Positions 33,548 to 42,230 of a DNA stretch of 64,000 nucleotides are shown here, in pieces. Each line of letters begins with the position of its first letter. Position 1 is the stretch's first letter. The position numbers and the translations under genes were made by a program. The stretch spans positions 1 to 64,000 of the forward strand of contig NZ_JAKREW010000010.1 of the NCBI RefSeq assembly GCF_022347545.1. Direction: 5' to 3'. The notes below the pieces were generated by a model. The model did no database searches, had not been told where the DNA came from, and was given only the letters and a program-made list of their open reading frames with translations. This DNA is from Terribium retamae. Lineage in GTDB: Bacteria; Pseudomonadota; Alphaproteobacteria; Rhizobiales; Rhizobiaceae.

Positions 33548-33562
33548 TTGTTGGTGGTCATA
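33548..33562 (-). promoter_or_regulatory. Shared 15-base motif upstream of the isochorismatase-family gene
   Basis: Exact repeat of 29598-29612. A weaker inverted half, TGACCATCAA at 33722-33731, faces the epimerase-like gene in the same intergenic region. Confidence 0.5.
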
Positions 33563-33773
33563 CAAAAAACTGCTGCGGTTTCCAAGTCAATCCTTGCTTC
33601 TTTAATTCTGCTCCGAACCCTGGACAGCATTATGTAATCCGATGTTTGCAGCATTTTGAAGCTGTTTGGCAGGTGCATTGCAGGCATTGACAACGCTTCG
33701 GGATTGAGGTCTCCGATTGTTTGACCATCAATGATTTTTGTGCGTTCTATGTTGCATGGAGGAGGGCCGTCAC

Positions 33774-34616
33774 ATGAAAATCATCGTCACCGGATCGAGT
33801 GGGCTCCTCGGCCGTCATGTTGCCGGCGCGTTCGTGGCGGCGGGCCATGAGGTTCTCGGCATCGACACCATGGCGCCGAAGACGGATCACGGCTGGGTCC
33901 ATGTCGACGCAGACCTTGCCGATCTCGGCCTTGCGCTGCAACTGATCCGCGAATGCGATGCCGTTGCACATATCGCAGCCATTCCGCGTCCAACCGGCAA
34001 AGCGCCGGCAGAGGTTTTCAAAACCAACATGGCCTTGGCCTATAACGTTGCCGAAGCGGCGGCATCGAATGGCGTGAAGCGTTTCATCTACGCGTCCTCC
34101 TTCAGCGTTCTGGGCTATCCGTTTGCCGAAAAACTACCGGCTCCTGCCTACCTTCCAATCGACGAAAACCATCCGATCGGTGCGCAAGATGCCTATGGCC
34201 TGTCGAAATGGCTGGGCGAGGAGATTGTCGAGGCCGCCGTGCGGCGTGGCGTATTTTCCGCGGTCAGCCTCCGCATGCCGTGGATCCAAACGCCGCAGGC
34301 TTTCTTCGAAACTGTTGTGCCGCGCCGCAGGCTCCAGGAATCTGCGCGGGATCTGTGGAGTTATCTCGACGCTCGCGATGCCGCTGATGCCTTTGTGAAA
34401 GCCCTGAACTGGAAGGGGGACGGGCATTTGCGCACGTTCCTAAGTGCTGCCGATACATATTCGGAAGAACCGACCGAAACACTGATCGCCAGGGCATATC
34501 CCACAACGCCGGTTTCCCCGGCTCTCCCAGGTTTCGCCACCGTTATCGACAACGGACATGCCCACGCCACACTGGGCTTCGCCCCTCGCCATTCCTGGCG
34601 GGACTACGAGAATTGA
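33774..34616 (+). CDS. NAD(P)-dependent epimerase/dehydratase-like oxidoreductase, 280 aa
   Basis: ATG at 33774 after GGAGGAGGG. The Rossmann start MKIIVTGSSGLLGRHV has the GxxGxxG motif of extended short-chain dehydrogenases; YASSFSVLGY and the catalytic YGLSKWLGE (YxxxK) follow. Uronate dehydrogenases and sugar epimerases share this build. It starts an operon with the SDR gene 11 bases downstream, divergent from the isochorismatase-family gene. In this context it may oxidise a sugar (for example ribose released by the hydrolases) or a ring-opening aldehyde; neither is shown. Confidence 0.8.
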   Translation: MKIIVTGSSGLLGRHVAGAFVAAGHEVLGIDTMAPKTDHGWVHVDADLADLGLALQLIRECDAVAHIAAIPRPTGKAPAEVFKTNMALAYNVAEAAASNGVKRFIYASSFSVLGYPFAEKLPAPAYLPIDENHPIGAQDAYGLSKWLGEEIVEAAVRRGVFSAVSLRMPWIQTPQAFFETVVPRRRLQESARDLWSYLDARDAADAFVKALNWKGDGHLRTFLSAADTYSEEPTETLIARAYPTTPVSPALPGFATVIDNGHAHATLGFAPRHSWRDYEN

Positions 34617-34627
34617 AGGAGTTCACC

Positions 34628-35440
34628 ATGCAACGTTTCGAAGGCAAGGTCGCATTGGTGACCGGAGGAGGCGGCGCGATCGGCGGCGCGACGGCGCTTC
34701 GTTTTGCACAGGAAGGCGCCCGGGTGGCGATCGTCGATATTGACGCGCAGCGGGCCCGGGCGACAGCGGCTGCCCTCGGGGACAAGGCGATCGCGATCAC
34801 CGCCGATGTCTCGGACGCGGCCGCGGCCGAGGAGGCGGTTGCCGCAACTCTGAAAGCCTTTGGCCGTCTTGATGTCGTGTTCAACAATGCCGGAATCTCC
34901 GGCAAAGTCGCGCCGGTCCACGAACTGCCGGTCGATGACTGGGATGCCATCGTACGCATCAATTTGCGCAGCATGTTTCTTGTGCTTCAGTCTTCGCTGC
35001 GCGCGATGATCGCAACAGGCATCGAAGGTGCGATCGTCAACATGGGATCGTCCATGGCTGGTTGGGACGTGCTCTCCGGAGGCGCCGGCTATGCGTCAAC
35101 CAAGCATGGCGTGGTCGGTCTGACGCGTGTTGCAGCGCTCGACGTCGCACCTTACGGCATTCGGGTGAATGCGATCTGCCCCGGAGTCATCGAGACGACG
35201 TTGGGTGTACCGGCAGCCGACCGCGCCGGCTATCTTTCCGGAATACAGCGTTTCGCCGACCGCATTCCGCTTCGCCGCATCGGACAGCCGGAGGATGTTG
35301 CCGCCGCTGTTGCCTTCCTTGCTGCCGACGAAGCGCGCCACATCACCGGAGTGGACTGGTTGATCGACGGTGGTCAGACGCTGCAAAGCTGGGCAAATGC
35401 ACCGGAGGCGAAGGCCTTTCCGGATCATCGTCGCAAGTGA
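34628..35440 (+). CDS. Short-chain dehydrogenase/reductase, 270 aa
   Basis: ATG at 34628 directly after AAGGAG. Classical SDR: cofactor motif TGGGGAIGG, DVSDAAAAEE, NNAGISG, catalytic Ser in MGSSMAGW, YASTKHG (Tyr and Lys) and the C-terminal GVDWLIDGG. The Asp after the second strand (AIVDIDAQ) favours NAD over NADP. It follows the epimerase-like gene by 11 bases and is likely the second redox step of the same route. Substrate unknown. Confidence 0.9.
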   Translation: MQRFEGKVALVTGGGGAIGGATALRFAQEGARVAIVDIDAQRARATAAALGDKAIAITADVSDAAAAEEAVAATLKAFGRLDVVFNNAGISGKVAPVHELPVDDWDAIVRINLRSMFLVLQSSLRAMIATGIEGAIVNMGSSMAGWDVLSGGAGYASTKHGVVGLTRVAALDVAPYGIRVNAICPGVIETTLGVPAADRAGYLSGIQRFADRIPLRRIGQPEDVAAAVAFLAADEARHITGVDWLIDGGQTLQSWANAPEAKAFPDHRRK

Positions 35441-35782
35441 GTTCATCGGCAGGTGTCTGCACAAGCTGGCTTTGTTGATCTCCTGACCTCGGCCATCTGC
35501 GCAGAAAGCTTTGTCGGCGAATTCCTTTCACTTTGCTGAAATCCACACAAACGCTGCCTAAATCGATTGCATCCGACAGCTTGGGGGGAGCCCAAGCCCG
35601 ATGCCTTGACGATGATCGGGCGCCTGCTCAACCAGTAGCGCCGACGTCGGGATTTCGTGTAGAGCCATTCTGATGACGGGACGTCTGAGCCGGGTAGAAC
35701 ACCGACTGCTGCCCACCTTAGTCGTTGCCCGGATCGAGAATTGGATGCATACAGTTTGTAAGATTGGATAACAATATTTTGG
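35441..35782. other. Intergenic stretch before the ROK regulator
   Basis: No supported gene; minus-strand frames here do not look like protein. The last 40 bases are AT-rich with TTGTAAG...ATAACAA (about 35757-35775), a weak inverted repeat that may serve the ROK promoter. Confidence 0.4.
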
Positions 35783-36958
35783 ATGACTCGCTTGCAGGGC
35801 AGACGACGCGCGGTGCCGGTAGCTCCGCTCACAGGTAGCGCCAAGGCGATGTTTCGCCTGCTTGCGGTCCGCGGCGCCTCGACGCGTCCGCAACTCGGCG
35901 AGGTGCTGGGCTTGTCACGCCCAACGCTGTCGGCGGCGATCGCCGAGCTGGAGGAGGGCGGCCTTGCAAGCAAGGTGGGCGAGCTTCAGGGTGCGCTGGG
36001 CCGCAAGGCTGCCGTCTATCGCCCCGGTCCGAACGCCGGTCACATTTTTGCGGTCGACGCCGGCTCCACACATATCCGGCTGCGCGTTTCGACAATCGAT
36101 CGCAGGCTTCTGCATAGCCGTACCTATCGGCTGCCGTCGAGCCAGTTCTTCCTTGGCGAGGAAATCAGTCGGGCGGTTGCGGATGAGGTCGCAGCGGCGC
36201 TGACGGAATCGGACCCAGCTTGGGGACCGTTGCAGGCGATCGGGATAGCCTTGCCGTCGCGCGTGGTCGGCCCTCAGGGGGATACCACCGCAACGCGGCA
36301 GGAAGCCATTTTCAGCTGTTTCGATCCGCCGGCCGATATTCCCATCGTGCTGGAAAACAACGTGAATTGCGCCGCTGTTGCCGAGCATTCCAACGGCATC
36401 GCACGCGATCACGAGACTTTTGCCTATGTCCAGATAGGCTTCAAGATCGGCATGGGCATCATGCTCGACGGCAAGTTGCTGCGTGGGCGCAACGGCGCGG
36501 CCGGAGAGATCAGCCACCTTGCTTTTCCCATGGCAAATGGCGTGCGACCGGTTCCTGGAGAAATCGAGCGCTATATGGGTACGGAAGCGCTGATGCAGCG
36601 CGTCGCCAGGGAATGGCCGAGATCGGCCGGAAGCCCGCCCGAGGATGCGGCCGATCTCATGAAGCGTGCCGCCGATGGCGATGCAGCCGCGCTGGCCCAT
36701 GTCGAGCGTCATGCTGAGGATATCGGCGCGATCGTCGCCAGTTGCGTCAGCATGGTCGATCCGGGGCTGGTCGTGTTGGGTGGCGGGTTGGGCGCCGATC
36801 CGCTGATCCTGCCGACGGTGCACGAGGTTGCGAACCGGCTGAGTTATCCGGTGGAAGTGCGCACGAGTTCGCTTGGCCAGGACGCAACCGTGCTGGGCAT
36901 CGAGAGGCTGGCAACCGAACACGCCGTGAACCTGATCCTCGGCGAAGCCAAAGCCTGA
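35783..36958 (+). CDS. ROK-family transcriptional regulator, 391 aa
   Basis: The N-terminal winged helix (STRPQLGEVLGLSRPTLSAAIAELEEGGL) is fused to a ROK sugar-kinase-like domain: DAGSTHIRLRV, LENNVNCAAVAEHSNG, GIMLDGKLLRGRNGAAGEI and VLGGGLGADP. The zinc-binding CxCGxxGC of ROK kinases is absent, as in many ROK repressors. Position just before a CUT1 sugar operon makes it the likely repressor, responding to an (amino)sugar or its phosphate. A palindrome downstream at 37015-37031 is its best operator. The ATG has a poor ribosome-binding site; residue 23 is an alternative start. Confidence 0.88.
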   Translation: MTRLQGRRRAVPVAPLTGSAKAMFRLLAVRGASTRPQLGEVLGLSRPTLSAAIAELEEGGLASKVGELQGALGRKAAVYRPGPNAGHIFAVDAGSTHIRLRVSTIDRRLLHSRTYRLPSSQFFLGEEISRAVADEVAAALTESDPAWGPLQAIGIALPSRVVGPQGDTTATRQEAIFSCFDPPADIPIVLENNVNCAAVAEHSNGIARDHETFAYVQIGFKIGMGIMLDGKLLRGRNGAAGEISHLAFPMANGVRPVPGEIERYMGTEALMQRVAREWPRSAGSPPEDAADLMKRAADGDAAALAHVERHAEDIGAIVASCVSMVDPGLVVLGGGLGADPLILPTVHEVANRLSYPVEVRTSSLGQDATVLGIERLATEHAVNLILGEAKA

Positions 36959-37014
36959 CATTTCGACAAGTTGGAATCGAGTTGCACGATTCCGGTTGCG
37001 CATCCGAAAAATTT

Positions 37015-37031
37015 TGTTAGGCTGCCTAACA
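37015..37031. promoter_or_regulatory. Putative ROK operator before the sugar operon
   Basis: TGTTAGGCTGCCTAACA: perfect 7-bp arms with a 3-base centre, 58 bases before the binding-protein ATG and embedded in an AT-rich stretch. Confidence 0.7.
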
Positions 37032-37088
37032 TAATAATGAGCCGGGGCAAGAACCGGCTTTGAGGGCTGTTCAACTGGGAGCGAAGAA

Positions 37089-38348
37089 ATGATCTCATCC
37101 ATGTGCCGCACCACCGTTCTGGCGGCTACGGCAACACTGTTCGGCACCGGCGCCCTTTCGGCGCAGGAATTGCAATACTGGGTCTATTCGGATTTCGCGC
37201 AGGGCGATGCACTGAAGCTCCAGCAGGAGTTCATTGCCGAGTTCGAGGCCGCAAATCCGGGTGTGAAGATCGTCATATCGGGTCGAGGCGACGACGATCT
37301 GACATCGGGGCAGATCGCCGGGGCTGCGTCAGGAACACTGCCGGACGTCTTCATGAATGGCCTCAATGTCGGAGCTCAGCTCGTCGAGGTCGGAGCGCTC
37401 GCCAACATCTATCCCGACTGGATGGCCATGCCTCAGGAATTCCGCGATCAGTTCGATGCCGACGCGATCAAGAGCTGCTCGCCGAAGCCGGAGACGATGT
37501 ACTGCATCCCTTATACCGGCTTCGGCGAAATCATGTATCGCAACCTCACGGTCCTCCAGGCTGCTGGCGTCGACACTGCCACGCCTCCGGCGACCTGGGA
37601 GGAATGGCTGGGGCAGATGAAGAAGGTCAAGGAAAGCGGCAAATTCGCCGTTCCCGACCAGACCCAGGTATTCAACTCCGTCGCTTCGATGTTTGCCATC
37701 GCCGGCGACAAGGCGCAGTGGGGCATAGACTACGACAAGAAGCAGACCCTGATCCAGCCTGAGGCGGCGACGCGTGCCTTGCAGACCTTCGTCGACATGA
37801 AGCCGTTGCAAAGCGGAACCAGCCGCAATGACCAGGGCACCAAGGACCTGTTCATCACCAACCAGCTGGCGTTCCATGTCGTCGGCCCATGGGTCAATCC
37901 GAGCTACGAACAGGCCGCCAAGGAGTCGGGACTGAAATACGATTACGTGCTGGTGCCGGGTGGCAAGGCCGGCGACCACGGCGGCATCAAGAGCTACGAG
38001 TTCGTGGGCGTTGCGCCAGGCAAGAACCGGGAGATCGCTTGGAAGTTCGCATCCTATCTGACCGAGAAGAAACAGATGGCGCGATGGGCGAAGCTCTTGT
38101 CACGTTACAACGCCAACGCTGCGGCCATGCAAGATCCGGAAGTCACCGCCCTTCCGCTGATCGTGAAGTCGGTCGAGGCCGTGAAGTATGCCGTCGATGT
38201 CACGCCGCCTTACTTCGTCGCCACGATGCCGAACTGCTACCGTTCGATCATGACCGATACGGCTTCCGCCGTGGCCGATGGCGAATTCAGCGCCGAGGAA
38301 GGCGCAAAGGAGCTGATCGCCGAGCTGAATGACTGCCTTGCCAAATAA
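37089..38348 (+). CDS. Sugar ABC transporter substrate-binding protein (CUT1), 419 aa
   Basis: Signal peptide MISSMCRTTVLAATATLFGTGALSAQ, then a family 1 extracellular binding domain: QYWVYSDFAQGDALKLQQEF, GVKIVISGRGDDD, YCIPYTGFGEIMYRN, FHVVGPWVNPSYEQA. It delivers a sugar or glycoside to the two permeases downstream. The operon's BadF-type kinase and SIS protein point to an amino sugar. First gene after the ROK operator, with GGGAGCG before the start. Confidence 0.9.
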   Translation: MISSMCRTTVLAATATLFGTGALSAQELQYWVYSDFAQGDALKLQQEFIAEFEAANPGVKIVISGRGDDDLTSGQIAGAASGTLPDVFMNGLNVGAQLVEVGALANIYPDWMAMPQEFRDQFDADAIKSCSPKPETMYCIPYTGFGEIMYRNLTVLQAAGVDTATPPATWEEWLGQMKKVKESGKFAVPDQTQVFNSVASMFAIAGDKAQWGIDYDKKQTLIQPEAATRALQTFVDMKPLQSGTSRNDQGTKDLFITNQLAFHVVGPWVNPSYEQAAKESGLKYDYVLVPGGKAGDHGGIKSYEFVGVAPGKNREIAWKFASYLTEKKQMARWAKLLSRYNANAAAMQDPEVTALPLIVKSVEAVKYAVDVTPPYFVATMPNCYRSIMTDTASAVADGEFSAEEGAKELIAELNDCLAK

Positions 38349-38411
38349 GGCATGCCAACAGGGCGCGGTCTGCGGCTGCGCCCGGCTCACTCAGAACATG
38401 CTGGATACGTC

Positions 38412-39299
38412 ATGAATGCCAGACGACTTCTGCCGCATTATGCGATGGTGCTACCGTTCGCCCTGCTGTTTGCGGCCTTCTTCCTCTACCCCATCATCAG
38501 TGGCTTCTATTACAGCTTCCATGAGTGGAACGCCGCGACCGAGCCACATTTCATTGGCCTGGCCAACTATGAGGCCGTCCTGAAGTCACGCGACTTCTCG
38601 CGTGCCATGACCAACCTCGGCCTCTATATCGCCATCACCGTTCCTCTCGGCATCGCCGTGGCGCTGGCGCTGGCGCTTCTGGTCGATAGTTTCACCGGCT
38701 TCTGGGCGAATTTTTTCCGGAGCGCCTTCTTCCTGCCGGTCGTCCTGCCGGCATTCCTCGCGGCGACGATCTGGCGCTGGATGTATGCCCCCAATTTCGG
38801 CCTGGTGAACATGATCCTGGGCTGGTTCGGTGTGCCGTCCATCAACTTCCTGAACGATACCAGCACCATGCTGTATGCGCTGATTGCTGTGGACGTCTGG
38901 GTTTCGGCCGGCTTCAACATGGTCATCCTGCTGGCCGGGCTGAAGAACATCCCACAGGATCTTTACGAGGCCGCCCGGCTCGATGGTGCAAGCCGACTGC
39001 AGCAGGTGCGCTATGTCACCATCCCGATGCTGGCGCCGATCCTGTTCTTCGTCTTCACCTATGGGTTCATCTCGGCGCTTCAGGTCTTCGACGTGCCGTG
39101 GCTGCTCACCGGCTCGTCCTTCACCGCCTATGGCGGGCGCCGCAGCGCGCTGATGTTCCCGGTCATGGACATGATGGGGCGCGCCTTCGGTGCAGTCCGT
39201 TTCGGCGAGGCGACAGCTTACGGCTTCATCCTGACCTTCGTGATCATCCTGTTCACCGCTCTCATGTTCGGCCTTCGCGCCTGGAGGACGCCGAAATGA
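38412..39299 (+). CDS. Sugar ABC transporter permease 1 (MalF/UgpA type), 295 aa
   Basis: Start taken at MNARRLLPHYAMVLPFALL (38412). Six hydrophobic helices and the CUT1 coupling loop DLYEAARLDGASRLQQVRYVTIPML near residues 180-205 (EAA motif) are seen. It overlaps the next permease gene by 4 bases. Partner of the binding protein at 37089 and the ATPase at 40171. Confidence 0.92.
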   Translation: MNARRLLPHYAMVLPFALLFAAFFLYPIISGFYYSFHEWNAATEPHFIGLANYEAVLKSRDFSRAMTNLGLYIAITVPLGIAVALALALLVDSFTGFWANFFRSAFFLPVVLPAFLAATIWRWMYAPNFGLVNMILGWFGVPSINFLNDTSTMLYALIAVDVWVSAGFNMVILLAGLKNIPQDLYEAARLDGASRLQQVRYVTIPMLAPILFFVFTYGFISALQVFDVPWLLTGSSFTAYGGRRSALMFPVMDMMGRAFGAVRFGEATAYGFILTFVIILFTALMFGLRAWRTPK

Positions 39300-40159
39300 G
39301 TGCGGCCGCAGCCAATCGTGCGATTGCCGTGGAACTCCAGACCTGGCGTTTCCTCAAATGGGTGGTCGCGATCTGCGTGGCGATCGTGGCCGTATTCCCG
39401 ATCTGGTGGATGGTGAATGTGGTCTTCGCCGATCCCGGAGTCCCGGTGTCGATCAATCCACGGCTCTATCCCACTTCGTTGGGCTCGGGTCTCTCCAAGA
39501 TACAGACGATCCTGACCGAGACCGCCTATCTCAGGGCCTATTTCGTCACCATCGCTTATGCGCTGCTGACGATCATGGGCATGCTGCTGATAGGCTCGAT
39601 GGCTGCCTTCGAGTTCGCGCTGTTCGATTTTCCCGGCAAACGCCTTCTGTTCGGCCTGGTGATGCTGTCGTTGATGGTGCCGACGGTCGTGACCATCATC
39701 CCCACCTATCTGCTGGTGGCGGATCTGGGCTGGCTGAACACGATGCAGGGGCTCCTGGTCCCCGGCCTCGCTTCCGCCTTCGGCCTTTTCCTGCTGGTGC
39801 AGTTCATGCGCACGCTTCCGCGGGAGATGATCGAGGCGGCGCGGCTCGATGGGGCCAGCCACTTCAAGATCTACTGGTACATTGCCTTGCCGTTGTCGCG
39901 CAACGCAATGGTGACCCTGGCGATCCTGACCTTCATGAAAACCTGGGGCAACTTCGCCTGGCCGCTGATCGTGGCTCCCAAGCCTGAGATCTACACGGTC
40001 GGGCAGGTGGTAGGCCTCTTCAATGCACCCTTCTCGCATCAGACCGTCGACGTGGTGATGACGGCCAATCTGCTGGCCGTGCTGCCGCCGCTGATCTTCT
40101 TCCTGATCTTCCAGCGCAAGATCGTCGAAGGCATCGCCATGTCGGGTTCCAAAGGCTGA
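39296..40159 (+). CDS. Sugar ABC transporter permease 2 (MalG/UgpE type), 287 aa
   Basis: Begins MSAAAANRAIAVELQTW at the ATG overlapping the previous stop (ATGA). Family strings are FPIWWMVNVVF, a run of transmembrane helices, and the coupling loop EMIEAARLDGASHFKIYWYI. Ends IVEGIAMSGSKG, typical of MalG-like permeases. It completes the membrane pore of the sugar importer. Confidence 0.92.
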   Translation: MSAAAANRAIAVELQTWRFLKWVVAICVAIVAVFPIWWMVNVVFADPGVPVSINPRLYPTSLGSGLSKIQTILTETAYLRAYFVTIAYALLTIMGMLLIGSMAAFEFALFDFPGKRLLFGLVMLSLMVPTVVTIIPTYLLVADLGWLNTMQGLLVPGLASAFGLFLLVQFMRTLPREMIEAARLDGASHFKIYWYIALPLSRNAMVTLAILTFMKTWGNFAWPLIVAPKPEIYTVGQVVGLFNAPFSHQTVDVVMTANLLAVLPPLIFFLIFQRKIVEGIAMSGSKG

Positions 40160-40170
40160 AGGATACGATC

Positions 40171-41265
40171 ATGGCTGAACTTGAAATCAAATCCGTCTCC
40201 AAGTCTTTCGGAGCCGTCGGGGTCCTGAGCGACATCAACCTGAAGATCGCCAGCGGCGAGTTCATTGTCTTTGTCGGTCCCTCCGGCTGCGGGAAGTCGA
40301 CGCTACTGCGCACGATCACCGGGCTGGAAACCGAAACCGCAGGCGATATCTTCATCGACGGCCAGCGTGTCAACGATGTCGATCCCGCCCGGCGGGGAAC
40401 CGCCATGGTCTTCCAGTCCTATGCGCTCTACCCGCATATGACTGTCGCGGAGAATATGGGTTTCGGGCTCAAGATGGCCGGCGAGCCGAAAGCCGTCATT
40501 CGGGAAAAGGTGACGCAGGCGGCAGCCATCCTGCGGCTGGAAAAGCTGCTCGAGCGCCGTCCCGGTCAACTGTCCGGCGGCCAGAAGCAACGTGTCGCCA
40601 TCGGTCGGGCGATCGTGCGCAATCCCAAGGTCTTCCTGTTCGACGAGCCGCTGTCGAACCTCGACGCTGAACTGCGCGTCCAGATGCGGGCCGAATTGAT
40701 CGACCTGCATCGCCGCCTCAACGCGACGATGATCTATGTCACCCATGATCAGGTCGAGGCGATGACCCTGGCCGACCGCATTGTGGTGTTGAACGGCGGT
40801 GTCGTGCAGCAGTTCGGCCGCCCCCTCGATCTCTATGACGACCCGGACAACCGCTTCGTCGCCGGCTTCATCGGTTCCCCAAAGATGAACTTTCTGGACG
40901 CGGCGGTGCTCGAGGCCGGGCCTGACCGCGTGACCCTCGGCAAGATAGGCGGCAGTGACCGCAGCCTCAGCCTGCCGTTCCGTGGTCTCAATCCGGCTAT
41001 CAAACAGGTGGTGTTGGGCATCCGTTCAGAGCATGCGCGGCTGAGCGAAAGCGGTGGCGATCGCGTGCCGGTCACCGTCAGTTTTGCCGAGGAACTGGGC
41101 GACGTCACTTATCTCCACGGCAAGACGCCCGGTGGCAGCCCGATGATCATCCGTAGCGACAAGGGACGCTTCGGCGGTCAGACCGACTGCCATGTCGTCT
41201 TGGATCCTGGCGGTATTCGACTGTTCGACGGTGACGGTCGTCGTTTGCGCGCGGACGGGAACTGA
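40171..41265 (+). CDS. Sugar ABC transporter ATP-binding protein (MalK/UgpC type), 364 aa
   Basis: Walker A GPSGCGKST, Q-loop FQSYALYPHM, signature LSGGQKQRVAIGRAI, Walker B VFLFDEPLSNLDAELR and the His switch YVTHDQVEAM are all intact. A C-terminal TOBE-type regulatory domain (about 240-364) follows. It powers the CUT1 importer encoded just upstream, 11 bases after the second permease. Confidence 0.95.
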   Translation: MAELEIKSVSKSFGAVGVLSDINLKIASGEFIVFVGPSGCGKSTLLRTITGLETETAGDIFIDGQRVNDVDPARRGTAMVFQSYALYPHMTVAENMGFGLKMAGEPKAVIREKVTQAAAILRLEKLLERRPGQLSGGQKQRVAIGRAIVRNPKVFLFDEPLSNLDAELRVQMRAELIDLHRRLNATMIYVTHDQVEAMTLADRIVVLNGGVVQQFGRPLDLYDDPDNRFVAGFIGSPKMNFLDAAVLEAGPDRVTLGKIGGSDRSLSLPFRGLNPAIKQVVLGIRSEHARLSESGGDRVPVTVSFAEELGDVTYLHGKTPGGSPMIIRSDKGRFGGQTDCHVVLDPGGIRLFDGDGRRLRADGN

Positions 41266-41270
41266 ACACG

Positions 41271-42230
41271 ATGTCGCTTGCACAAGTGGAACCGCTGGCT
41301 CCGCAAGCCAGCGTGGTCGGTGTCGATATCGGCGGGACCAAGACACATCTGCGGCTGCGTCATGACAGCGTGGAGCGCGACCTCGTGTTGCACACCAGCG
41401 ACTGGCGCTGCCGTGAGTGGCAGCGCGATGCCGACACTCTCATCGAACTGGTCGAGCGTTTTGTCGATGGCGTGCCGATCGCGGCGATCGGCATCGGTGC
41501 GCATGGTTGCGACGACAAGCTCGAATGCGAGGCCTTCGAAGCCGCATTCCGGGTCGCGACATCCATTCCGGTTCGCGTCGTCAACGACGCCGAGCTCATG
41601 CCCGCAGCGTTCGGGTTCGAACGGCAGATCGGCGTCGTGTCGGGCACCGGCTCGATTGCGGTCTGCCGCACTGACGAAGGCGACATGCTTGTCGCCGGTG
41701 GCTGGGGCTGGATCATCGGCGACGAAGGGGGTGCTGCGAGCCTTGTACGTGAGGCCGCGCGCATGGTCGCACTGCATCTCGACCGCGGTGGGCCACAAGA
41801 CGATCCCCTGGTTCGTCACCTTTTCCAGGAGCTTGGCATCCCTTCGGCCGCCCGCATCGGCAGCCGGCTTGCCGCGCTGGGAACCGCAAAGGAAGTTGGT
41901 CAGCATGCATCGCTGATCTTCAACGCTGCCGACGAGGGGTCGGCACTTGCCGAGACGGTGATCCTGGAGGGCGGATTTGCCCTGGCCGATCTGGTCGCGC
42001 GTCTGCGGCTGCGCGGCTCGAAGGCAGACGCTGTCGTCGCCGGCGGAAGCGTGATCGCTTCGCAACCGCGGCTCTGGAAAGCCTTCCAGGCGGGAGTCGA
42101 GGCGACCTGCGGCCCGACGATCGCATTACATCTCCATCGAGGGCCGCCGGTCGAAGGCGCGATGGTGCTGGCCGACAGGCTGGCCGCCGAACAACGCATG
42201 AAGCAGATTCCAGAAAGGACCTTGAAATGA
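41271..42230 (+). CDS. BadF/BadG/BcrA-family kinase, N-acetylhexosamine kinase-like, 319 aa
   Basis: ASKHA fold: phosphate-1 loop GVDIGGTKTHLRL, NDAELMPAAFG, phosphate-2 loop GTGSIAVCRT and GWGWIIGDEGGAAS, the last typical of N-acetylglucosamine/glucosamine kinases of the BadF family. It should phosphorylate the imported sugar at the expense of ATP. It lies 5 bases after the ATPase gene and overlaps the SIS gene by 4 bases. Exact sugar unproven. Confidence 0.82.
   Translation: MSLAQVEPLAPQASVVGVDIGGTKTHLRLRHDSVERDLVLHTSDWRCREWQRDADTLIELVERFVDGVPIAAIGIGAHGCDDKLECEAFEAAFRVATSIPVRVVNDAELMPAAFGFERQIGVVSGTGSIAVCRTDEGDMLVAGGWGWIIGDEGGAASLVREAARMVALHLDRGGPQDDPLVRHLFQELGIPSAARIGSRLAALGTAKEVGQHASLIFNAADEGSALAETVILEGGFALADLVARLRLRGSKADAVVAGGSVIASQPRLWKAFQAGVEATCGPTIALHLHRGPPVEGAMVLADRLAAEQRMKQIPERTLK

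Noticed and set aside
35443..35973. 176-codon minus-strand frame before and across the ROK gene start
   Set aside because: Overlaps the ROK coding region antisense, no ribosome-binding site, no family; composition not protein-like.
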